In this document: positions 57,938-64,000 of the stretch, one piece after another
How positions within the stretch are numbered: position 1 is the stretch's first letter
How the letters are laid out: each line of letters begins with the position of its first letter
Source: Haloplanus vescus
GTDB lineage: Archaea; Halobacteriota; Halobacteria; Halobacteriales; Haloferacaceae
Assembly: GCF_900107665.1 (NCBI RefSeq)
Contig: NZ_FNQT01000001.1
Span: 1,156,398-1,220,397, forward strand
DNA length: 64,000 nucleotides
Reading direction: 5' to 3'
Made by a program: the position numbers and the translations under genes
Notes under the pieces: model-generated
Database searches by the model: none
Told to the model about the DNA's origin: nothing
The model's input: only the letters and a program-made list of their open reading frames with translations

Positions 57938-58071
57938 TGGGCGAGAAAGCCCGCCTGCCCCGTAAACGCGAGATACAGCGAGAACAGCGTCACGAGGATA
58001 GCGAGCACCATCTCGCCGTAGAGGACGACCTTCCCCCACCGGTACCAGTCGTCGTGGTCGGCGGCACCCAT
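57934..58071 (-). CDS. Small single-TM membrane protein, 45 aa, nas operon
   Basis: The peptide begins MGAADHDDWYRWGKVVLYGE and has one TM (about 20-38, MVLAILVTLFSLYLAF), then a short tail. Its ATG shares a base with the narK stop (TGATG at 58069-58073), so it is the third gene of the nasA-narK operon. It resembles small haloarchaeal membrane peptides attached to transporters, but no family is certain. A helper of NarK or of an electron donor is a guess. Confidence 0.68.
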   Translation of the reverse strand: MGAADHDDWYRWGKVVLYGEMVLAILVTLFSLYLAFTGQAGFLAH

Positions 58072-59420
58072 CAGTCGTCACCTCCCGGTGAGGCGGTCGT
58101 CTCACTGCCGAGCCACCGGCGAGCCGACCCGAACCCGTGGTCGCGGGGGGTCTCCTCGTAGCGCATCGCCCAGACGTAGAAGCACATGATGGGGACGAAG
58201 ACGACGAGGGCGACGACGGCGTAGCCCGTGTGGATGTTCGGCACGTAGCCGTAGACGAGCGGATAGACGATGCCGCCGCTGGTGGAGACGCCGCCGATAA
58301 AGCCCGAGGCGGTGCCGGGGCGGTCCTCGAAGATGACGGGCACGATGGCGAAAACGCCCCCGGTGCCGAAACTCACCGTGACGCCGAAGACGGCGAGGAC
58401 GACGACGGAGACGGGAAGCAACCCGGCGAGGCCGGCGAGCGTCAGGCCGACCATCGCGAGGGTGATGAGGACGAGCGCGGTCATCAGCCAGTGGACGCGC
58501 GGCGAGTACGACTGATTCGTCGCGAGAACGGGGTAGGGCGTCCACCCCTTGCGCTGCCAGAGGTCGGACATGTACCCCGAGAAAGGACGGAACAGCGAGG
58601 CGTTGAACGACTGGACGGCTGCGAACGTCCCCGCGGCGGTCTGAATCGCCGCCGTGCCGGTGAAGCCGAGGTCCGCGATGGCGCCGTCGAAGCCCTGCGC
58701 GTAGTAGCTCGGGAGCCACGAGTTCATCGCGATTTCGAGGCCGAACGACATCGCGTACGCGAGCATGAGCGCGATGGCGGCAAAGCGCGTCCAGACGAAC
58801 AGCGTGTCGCCGAGCGACGTGTTCTCGCGGGCTGCCTCGGCGGTAGCGAGGTCTTTCGCGGGCTGGCCGCGCCACTTGTAGACGGCGGCGATAATCAGCG
58901 CGACGACGCCGAGATGCAGGAAGGCCTCGGAGAAGTTGGTGCCGTAGATGCGCGGGAGGAGGAGGGCACCGACACCGGCGCCGACATTCCCGGTGCCGGC
59001 GTACAGCCCCTCCGCGGTCCCGATTTCGTGCTCGTCGAACCACTGGGCGACGTGCTGGATGCCGACGACGAAGCTGACGCCCGCGCTGGCGACGACCATG
59101 CGCTCGATGAACAGCACCTGAAAGTCGGTGAGGAAGGCGACGCCGGAGGCGTACGCGGAGGCGATGCTGACGAGGCCCGAGTACGCGAGAATGATGGTGA
59201 AGACGTTGTGCGCGCCGAGGCGGTCGGCCGCCCACCCGGCGAGGACACGGCCCGGCGGCGCGAGCCAGATGGCGGAACTCGCGAGGAGCGCGAGTTGGCC
59301 CGTCGTGAGGCCGTAGAACGCGCCGATGCTCGGGCTGAACGCCGCCGTCGAGAACCAGAGCAGGAACGCCCAGAAGAAGGCGACGGTGGCGAGAACCAGT
59401 TGCTCGATTTTGTTCGTCAT
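58071..59420 (-). CDS. narK: Nitrate/nitrite MFS transporter (NarK type)
   Basis: The 449-aa 12-TM major facilitator imports nitrate (or exchanges nitrite). It has the nitrate signature region in TM5, GTAEGLYAGTGNVGAGVGAL, and a matching TM11 glycine-rich stretch GTASGFIGGVSTSGGIVYPL; the MFS loop motif GWAADRLGAHNV follows TM2. The start at 59420 overlaps the nasA stop (ATGA at 59417-59420). In haloarchaeal nas operons a NarK-like transporter is encoded next to the reductase. Confidence 0.92.
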   Translation of the reverse strand: MTNKIEQLVLATVAFFWAFLLWFSTAAFSPSIGAFYGLTTGQLALLASSAIWLAPPGRVLAGWAADRLGAHNVFTIILAYSGLVSIASAYASGVAFLTDFQVLFIERMVVASAGVSFVVGIQHVAQWFDEHEIGTAEGLYAGTGNVGAGVGALLLPRIYGTNFSEAFLHLGVVALIIAAVYKWRGQPAKDLATAEAARENTSLGDTLFVWTRFAAIALMLAYAMSFGLEIAMNSWLPSYYAQGFDGAIADLGFTGTAAIQTAAGTFAAVQSFNASLFRPFSGYMSDLWQRKGWTPYPVLATNQSYSPRVHWLMTALVLITLAMVGLTLAGLAGLLPVSVVVLAVFGVTVSFGTGGVFAIVPVIFEDRPGTASGFIGGVSTSGGIVYPLVYGYVPNIHTGYAVVALVVFVPIMCFYVWAMRYEETPRDHGFGSARRWLGSETTASPGGDD

Positions 59421-61537
59421 GGGTGTTGCGGGGGTCGTTCGCGCTCCGACGGCGGCGTCACCGCGTCGGCGTCGGGATGTGCGAGGCTGACCGCACACTG
59501 CTTGAAGTTCGGTTCGTCCGACCGCGGGTCGGTCGCGGGATGGGTGAGGTCGTTCGTCGACGGATGGTGGATGGGGAGCCACAGCATGCCCTCGGGCACG
59601 GCGTCGTCGGGCGTGACGCGGGCAAGAGCATCACCGCGACGGGAGACGACGCGGGCGTGGAGTTCGTCGGCCTCGTTGGGTTCGACGGCGTCGCGGTGCG
59701 CTTCGAGGGTGTCGGGGTGGACGCGGGCGACGAGCGGCCCCGGTTCCTCGGGCGAGTCGCGCGAGCGGACGCCGGTGTTGTAGCCGTCCGCCTCGCGGGC
59801 GGTGGTGAGGAGGAGCGGGTAGTCGTCGTCCGTCGCCTCGGGGAGCGGACGCCCCTCGCCGTCGCTGAAGCGAGCGCGGCCCGAGGGCGTGGGGAACGAC
59901 CATCGGTCGGCGATGTCCGTCGCCTCGCTGTCGTAGTAGCGATAACCCGCGCTCGTGTCGGCGTCGGGTGCGGGCCACCGCACGGCGAGTTCCTCGTCCA
60001 GTCGCTCGTGGCTGATGCCCGAGCAGTCGGCGTCGGTGCCGGCGGTGAGCGCCGCAAACTCGTCGAAGACGCTCGCGGGGTCGGTCGGCCGGTCGAACAG
60101 GTCGTCGACGAGGACGTTCCCCAGCGTCGCGATGATGTTGAGGTCGGTGCGGACGCCGCGAGGCAGGTCACTCGCCGGACGGACGCGCGAGACGGTGCGC
60201 TCCATGTTGATGGCGGTGCCGTTCGACTCGCCCCACGTCGCCGCGGGGAGGACGACGTCGGCGTGTTCGACCGTCTCGGTCCGGAAGGCGTCCTGCACGA
60301 CGAGGAAGGTGTCGTCGAGGGCGTCGGCGACGTTCGTCGCGTCGGGCATCCCCGCGACGGGGTTGGTGGCGACGGCGTACACCGCCTCGACGGGGCCGTC
60401 GGCGACGGCGTCGACGATGCCGACCGGCCCCGGACCGGTGTCGTCGGGCAGTCGGTCGACGGGCACGTCCCACGCGTCGGCGACGACGGCGCGTTCCTCG
60501 GGGTCGTCGAAGTCGCGGTGGCCGGGCCACGTCCCCTTCGAAGAGCAGACGCGCGTCCCCATCGAGTTGGCCTGCCCCGTGAGCGAGAACGGGCCGGTGC
60601 CGGGGCCGAGGTTCCCCGTCGCGAGACAGAGGTCGACGAGTGCGCCCGCGGTGGCGGTGCCCTGCACGCTCTGGTTGACGCCCATCCCCCAGTAGACGAG
60701 GGTGTCGCGGTCGAAGGCGTCGGCGAGGCGGTCGACGGCGTCCATCGAGACGCCGGCGCGTTCGGCCGCCGTCTCGGCGTCGGGGAGCGATTCGCGCAGG
60801 TCGTCGAATCCGGTCGTCACCTCGGCGACGAACGCCTCGTCGACGCCGCCACGGCCCACGACGCGAGCGAGGACCGCGCGTGCGAGGTCGAGGTCGCCCC
60901 CGGGGTCGACGGCGACGTGGCGGTCGGCGGCGTTCGCCGTCTTCGTTCGCACCGGGTCGACGACGATCAGGTCGTCGGCGTTCTGCGTAATCCAGCGACA
61001 CATCACGGGGTGGGCGACGGCGGGGTTGGCCCCCCAGACGACGTGTGACTCCGCATCGTCGATGTCCTCGTAGGTCGGCGGCGGGGCGTCGCTGCCGAAG
61101 GCGTCGTAGTAGGCCGTCACCGCACTCGCCATACACAGCGTCGTGTTGGCGTCGTAGTATCGAGTGCCGACGCCGCCGCGGGCGAGTTTGCCGAGGGCGT
61201 ACGCCGCCTCGTTGGTCTGCTGGCCGCTCCCGAGGATGGCCATGGCGTCGGGGTGCTGGTCCATCGCTTCGCCGAGGCCGCGTTGGGCTTCGAACAGCGC
61301 CGTATCCCACGTCGTCTTCACGAGTTCGCCGTCGCGGCGGACCATCGGGCGCGTGAGCCACTCCCCGTCGGGGTCGGCCGTCTCGCTGATGCCGCGAGAA
61401 CAGGCCATCCCGCGGTTGACCGGGTCGTTCGCGTTGCCGCGCACGGTGTCGATGCCGTAGCCGATGTCGACCCCCTGCTGAATCAGGCCACACCCCACTG
61501 CACACCGCATACACGTCGTCGGAACCGGGTCGGTCAT
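59417..61537 (-). CDS. nasA: Assimilatory nitrate reductase catalytic subunit
   Basis: The 706-aa molybdopterin oxidoreductase reduces nitrate to nitrite for nitrogen assimilation. The 4Fe-4S Cys are in TTCMRCAVGCGL and GMACSRGI. MGD-binding segments include CLATGNLGPGTGPFSLTG and NSMGTRVCSSKGTWPGH; VVLPAATWGESNGTAINMER is also typical. No twin-arginine signal is present, so it is cytosolic, as expected for the assimilatory form. The ATG at 61537 is preferred over one ten codons upstream. narK follows immediately. Nitrite reductase is not in the window. Confidence 0.92.
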   Translation of the reverse strand: MTDPVPTTCMRCAVGCGLIQQGVDIGYGIDTVRGNANDPVNRGMACSRGISETADPDGEWLTRPMVRRDGELVKTTWDTALFEAQRGLGEAMDQHPDAMAILGSGQQTNEAAYALGKLARGGVGTRYYDANTTLCMASAVTAYYDAFGSDAPPPTYEDIDDAESHVVWGANPAVAHPVMCRWITQNADDLIVVDPVRTKTANAADRHVAVDPGGDLDLARAVLARVVGRGGVDEAFVAEVTTGFDDLRESLPDAETAAERAGVSMDAVDRLADAFDRDTLVYWGMGVNQSVQGTATAGALVDLCLATGNLGPGTGPFSLTGQANSMGTRVCSSKGTWPGHRDFDDPEERAVVADAWDVPVDRLPDDTGPGPVGIVDAVADGPVEAVYAVATNPVAGMPDATNVADALDDTFLVVQDAFRTETVEHADVVLPAATWGESNGTAINMERTVSRVRPASDLPRGVRTDLNIIATLGNVLVDDLFDRPTDPASVFDEFAALTAGTDADCSGISHERLDEELAVRWPAPDADTSAGYRYYDSEATDIADRWSFPTPSGRARFSDGEGRPLPEATDDDYPLLLTTAREADGYNTGVRSRDSPEEPGPLVARVHPDTLEAHRDAVEPNEADELHARVVSRRGDALARVTPDDAVPEGMLWLPIHHPSTNDLTHPATDPRSDEPNFKQCAVSLAHPDADAVTPPSERERPPQHP

Positions 61538-61861
61538 CGTCCCCCTCGAACCGCAGCCCAGAACCAATTTCGTCCACGATAATCCAGGTTTGGCGTACGA
61601 ACGTTTTCTATATTTTCTGTATCCGTTCCGTTGGCCATACGAATTCGATAAAGACTGAACGTCTACTTAACAAAAAGATTGTGAGACATTCGTCCGCCAA
61701 ATTACGAATAAGGTGGATAATATTACTCTCCTTTGTGAGATTATATTGTTTGTATACGTCCAATTCTATCCCGGTTTCGTGCTCGTTCCGTGACGAACGT
61801 CGAGTCGGAGCGTCCCGCCACACTGGCAACCCCTTTAAGCGAAAGCGCCCAACCGGGGCGC
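61538..61861. promoter_or_regulatory. Divergent control region, nasA and mch
   Basis: This 324-bp region has an AT-rich middle. ATTCGT (61688-61693) and ACGAAT (61704-61709) are inverted around 10 bases, and CGAATTCG (61640-61647) is palindromic. A minus-strand AAATATAGAA near 61607-61614 may be the nasA TATA. On the plus strand TTTAAG at 61834-61839 lies about 26 bp before the mch ATG, so mch is probably leaderless. The repeats could bind a nitrogen regulator of nasA. Confidence 0.5.
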
Positions 61862-62794
61862 ATGGAGAGTCTCAATCGGATGGCCGTCGAACTCGTCGAC
61901 GAGGCAATCGACTTCGCGGGCGAACTCAACGTCGACGTACTCGAACTCGACTCGGGGGCGACGGTGCTCGATTTCGGCGTCACGGCGGCGGGTGGTCTGG
62001 AAGCGGGGCTGTTGCTCGCGGAGATTCAGACGGCAGGGCTGGCGACGATTCAGACCCGGATGGACGAGGTGGCGGGGACGCCGTTCCCGCACGTCGAGCT
62101 CACGACGGACAAGCCAGCGCTCTCGCTGCTCTGCTCGCAGAAGGCGGGCTGGGAGCTCGTCAGCGAGAGCGTTGACGGCCTCGGGTCGGGACCGGCGCGC
62201 GCACTCGTCGGCGAGGAACACGAGTTCGAAGTCGTGGGCTACTACGACGAGTTCGACCTGACGGTGCTGACCATCGAGGCGTCGACGCTCCCGGGCGAGG
62301 ACGCCGCCGAACAGGTGGCCGACCGCGCGGGCGTCTCGCCGAGCGGCGTCTTCCTGCCCACGTATCCCACGGGGTCGATGGCAGGAAGCGTCAGCGCCGC
62401 GGCCCGTGCCCCCGAACTCGCGCTGTTCCGGCTGTTCGAACTCGGCTACGACCCGACGGACGTGGTGTCGGCCGCCGGGAGCGCCCCGGTCGCCCCGGTG
62501 AGCCACGACGAGGGCGTCGCGATGGGGCGGACGAACGACGCGCTGGCCTACGGCGGGCAGGTGTATCTGCAGGTGCGCGAGGACTTCGACCGGTTCGACG
62601 AGGTGCCCTCCACCGCGGCCGACGAGTACGATACGCCCTTCGAACAGGTGTTCGAGGACGCCGACTGGGACTTCTACGAGGTGCCCGAATCCGTGTTTGC
62701 CCCCGCGCAGGTGACTATCGACGTCATCAACGGGCCGACCTACGCGCTGGGTGAGACGAACCACGACCTGCTGGCCGAGTCGTTCGGGCTGTGA
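61862..62794 (+). CDS. mch: Methenyltetrahydromethanopterin cyclohydrolase
   Basis: Mch converts methenyl- to formyl-pterin in C1 metabolism. The 310-aa protein has MESLNRMAVELVDEAIDFAG, LDFGVTAAGGLEAGLLLAEI, LSLLCSQKAGWEL and GGQVYLQVREDFDRFDEVPS, typical of archaeal Mch; in non-methanogenic haloarchaea it probably uses a folate or H4MPT-like carrier. The ATG at 61862 fits the TATA spacing. The next gene begins inside its stop (GTGA at 62791). Confidence 0.93.
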   Translation: MESLNRMAVELVDEAIDFAGELNVDVLELDSGATVLDFGVTAAGGLEAGLLLAEIQTAGLATIQTRMDEVAGTPFPHVELTTDKPALSLLCSQKAGWELVSESVDGLGSGPARALVGEEHEFEVVGYYDEFDLTVLTIEASTLPGEDAAEQVADRAGVSPSGVFLPTYPTGSMAGSVSAAARAPELALFRLFELGYDPTDVVSAAGSAPVAPVSHDEGVAMGRTNDALAYGGQVYLQVREDFDRFDEVPSTAADEYDTPFEQVFEDADWDFYEVPESVFAPAQVTIDVINGPTYALGETNHDLLAESFGL

Positions 62795-63270
62795 AGTTCA
62801 AGCCCGTTCCCCCCGCGCCCGACGAGTTCGAGTTCGTCGCCCGCGCCCAGGGAGCGGTGCCGCGCGTGCCGGACAGCGAGGCCGACTGCTGTGCCCGCCT
62901 CGTGGACCGACTCGACCTGTCCACGCGCGACGACGCCCGGACGTGGCTCACCTTCCTCCGGGCGCTCGAACTGGTGACCGAGACGCCGACCGGCTACCGC
63001 CGGACCGAGACGGAGCCGACGGTGCCGGACTGTCGCGCGGCGTTTCTCGACCGGGTGTTCGTCGCGAGTGCGGTCCACGACGCGCTGGCCGCAGAACCGC
63101 AGACGCCCGAGTCGGCGTTCGCGGCGGTTCGGGAACGGGTGCCGACGTGGGAGCGCCACCGCGACCCGTCGTGGGAGGCCACGTGGCGGGAACGCATCGC
63201 GCGACTCCTGGATTGGCTCGTCCTGTTCGAGGCCGCAGAGCGCGTCGACGACGGATTCCGGGTCCGTTAA
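62791..63270 (+). CDS. Conserved hypothetical protein downstream of mch
   Basis: The 159-aa acidic protein begins at GTG 62791, overlapping the mch stop by four bases. It is mostly helical, with WLTFLRALELVTETPTGYRR and WRERIARLLDWLVLFEAAER that look like a winged-helix-type pair. Two Cys lie together near residue 31 (ADCCARLVDRL). I do not recognise a family by name. Coupling to mch suggests a related or regulatory role; that is inference. Confidence 0.68.
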   Translation: MKFKPVPPAPDEFEFVARAQGAVPRVPDSEADCCARLVDRLDLSTRDDARTWLTFLRALELVTETPTGYRRTETEPTVPDCRAAFLDRVFVASAVHDALAAEPQTPESAFAAVRERVPTWERHRDPSWEATWRERIARLLDWLVLFEAAERVDDGFRVR

Positions 63271-63295
63271 CTCGCCCGGCCGTCTATCGCCGGCA

Positions 63296-63805
63296 ATGGC
63301 CGACGACTACGGCGGCGTCATCGGCGCGTTCCCCTACGCCTTCCGCGCGAGCGACTCGTGGCTGTTCCGGTCGTACGTCGTCCTCGGCGGGCTAGTGACC
63401 GTCGCGGTGGGGCTCCTGTTCGTCACGGCGGTCATCGGCGTCATCGCCGGGACGACGGGCGGCCGCGGCGGGAACCTGACGCTCTCGCGCTCGTTTTTCG
63501 CCGTGGTGGGCCTGTTCGTCGTGGTGCCGCTGGTGGCGCCCGTGCTGTTCGTGGCGCGACGACACCGACGACGCGAGGGCGTCGCCGACCGGTACGACGC
63601 TGCCCTCGGACTGACGGGCTACTTGTTCGTCGCGTCGCTCTACGTCGGCCTCGTGATTTCGGTGCCGCCCGGCCAGCAGACGGCGACGACGGGTGCCCTC
63701 GCCCCCGTCGTCGAGACGCTGTACGGACTCCCCCAGTTCGCGGGCGTCGTGCCGCCGCTTGCCGTCAGCGCGCTGATTCTCCTCTGTCACCGTCGGTTGC
63801 GGTGA
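63296..63805 (+). CDS. Hypothetical four-TM membrane protein
   Basis: The 169-aa protein has four TM segments (about 27-49, 66-88, 105-125 and 145-163), separated by short loops with a basic RRHRRREG. It begins MADDYGGVIGAFPYAFRASD. It follows the previous gene by 25 bp on the same strand. Similar small membrane proteins are common in haloarchaea, without known function. Confidence 0.65.
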   Translation: MADDYGGVIGAFPYAFRASDSWLFRSYVVLGGLVTVAVGLLFVTAVIGVIAGTTGGRGGNLTLSRSFFAVVGLFVVVPLVAPVLFVARRHRRREGVADRYDAALGLTGYLFVASLYVGLVISVPPGQQTATTGALAPVVETLYGLPQFAGVVPPLAVSALILLCHRRLR

Positions 63806-63936
63806 GGGTGCGAAGGCCGTGGACGCAGTTTCCGGAGCGGGGTCGCGTGAGCCGCCAGAGAGGCACCATCGCCTCGGACCCGAGCGACGGGACGCGTGAC
63901 GAAACCCCGAAACGGCTCGGCCGCCTACGGGGTCGC

Positions 63937-64000
63937 ATGACCGACGAGACGGAGAAGACGGGGACGTTCCTCGTGACTGCGGCCGACGAGGGGAGCGCGG
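63937..64000 (+). CDS. Partial CDS at the right edge (DUF5812-like)
   Basis: Only the first 21 codons are inside the window: MTDETEKTGTFLVTAADEGS and one more residue. The beginning resembles the haloarchaeal DUF5812 family, but this is too short to be sure. The gene continues beyond 64000. The 131 bases before it hold no other gene. Confidence 0.45.
   Translation, partial: MTDETEKTGTFLVTAADEGSA

Noticed and set aside
58137-59783. 548-aa plus ORF over narK
   Set aside because: Opposite-strand shadow of a 12-TM transporter; charged and repetitive without motifs.

Overview
The window is haloarchaeal chromosome (class Halobacteria). Its proteins are strongly acidic and most of the DNA is GC-rich. 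Many genes look leaderless, with a TATA-like box about 25-30 nt before the start codon. It carries archaeal core genes (S19e, Sec61 beta, aIF1/SUI1, class I lysyl-tRNA synthetase, HMG-CoA reductase, PDCD5-like protein, split GMP synthase subunit A, F420-dependent NADP reductase, methenyl-H4MPT cyclohydrolase). Family or genus cannot be fixed by eye; a Haloferacales-type organism such as Haloplanus is only a guess. No rRNA, tRNA or CRISPR array was recognised.

Positions 1-8827 are an accessory, probably integrated region. A large serine recombinase (minus strand) and a five-gene tyrosine-recombinase operon (plus strand) are transcribed away from a compact control region at 2472-2993. That region holds six copies of an 11-bp motif, an 83-bp two-level dyad and an operator-like repeat over the operon start. 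The operon encodes a 72-aa acidic protein, a 25-aa ORF, a coiled-coil/DNA-binding-like protein, a stand-alone core-binding domain and the full recombinase. Behind it lies a clearly AT-richer three-gene block on the minus strand (5457-8614): two unrecognised proteins, tightly coupled, and a two-TM membrane protein. A 27-codon Walker A remnant follows, and then the core chromosome begins. The three-gene block is the best candidate here for an undescribed system.

Positions 8828-31203 hold a transducer without an ectodomain, rhodanese, SUI1, a MoxR/DUF58/transglutaminase operon, PsiE-like and epoxide-hydrolase-like proteins, a PurM-like protein, a JAMM protease, an IPP isomerase homologue, Pgi, HisS-TruA-MobA, YqeC, an ATP-PPase, PDCD5, S19e, a flippase-like protein, ThiL and a site-2 protease. 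Positions 31427-49552 hold MoaE, UMP kinase-LysS, a cupin, DUF192, a Tat lipoprotein, a two-domain multicopper oxidase, GuaAa, a DUF2070-DUF373 pair, a GGPP synthase, a membrane-bound HTH regulator divergent from a secreted protein, a thioredoxin, SecG-PdxT and HisE. Positions 49549-64000 hold the F420 reductase, HAD, VOC, HicBA, archaemetzincin, HmgA, regulators, a nitrate-assimilation operon (nasA-narK-small membrane protein) and mch.

Two themes connect genes. Molybdenum cofactor functions (MobA, YqeC, MoaE-MobB) and the assimilatory nitrate reductase occur in one window. Isoprenoid genes (IPP isomerase homologue, GGPP synthase, HMG-CoA reductase) are spread through the core part. Genes are packed very tightly: several same-strand genes share start/stop bases, and seven convergent pairs overlap tail-to-tail by exactly four bases. 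Several small membrane proteins (45, 56 and 58 aa) and Sec61 beta (53 aa) were found only by reading between larger genes.
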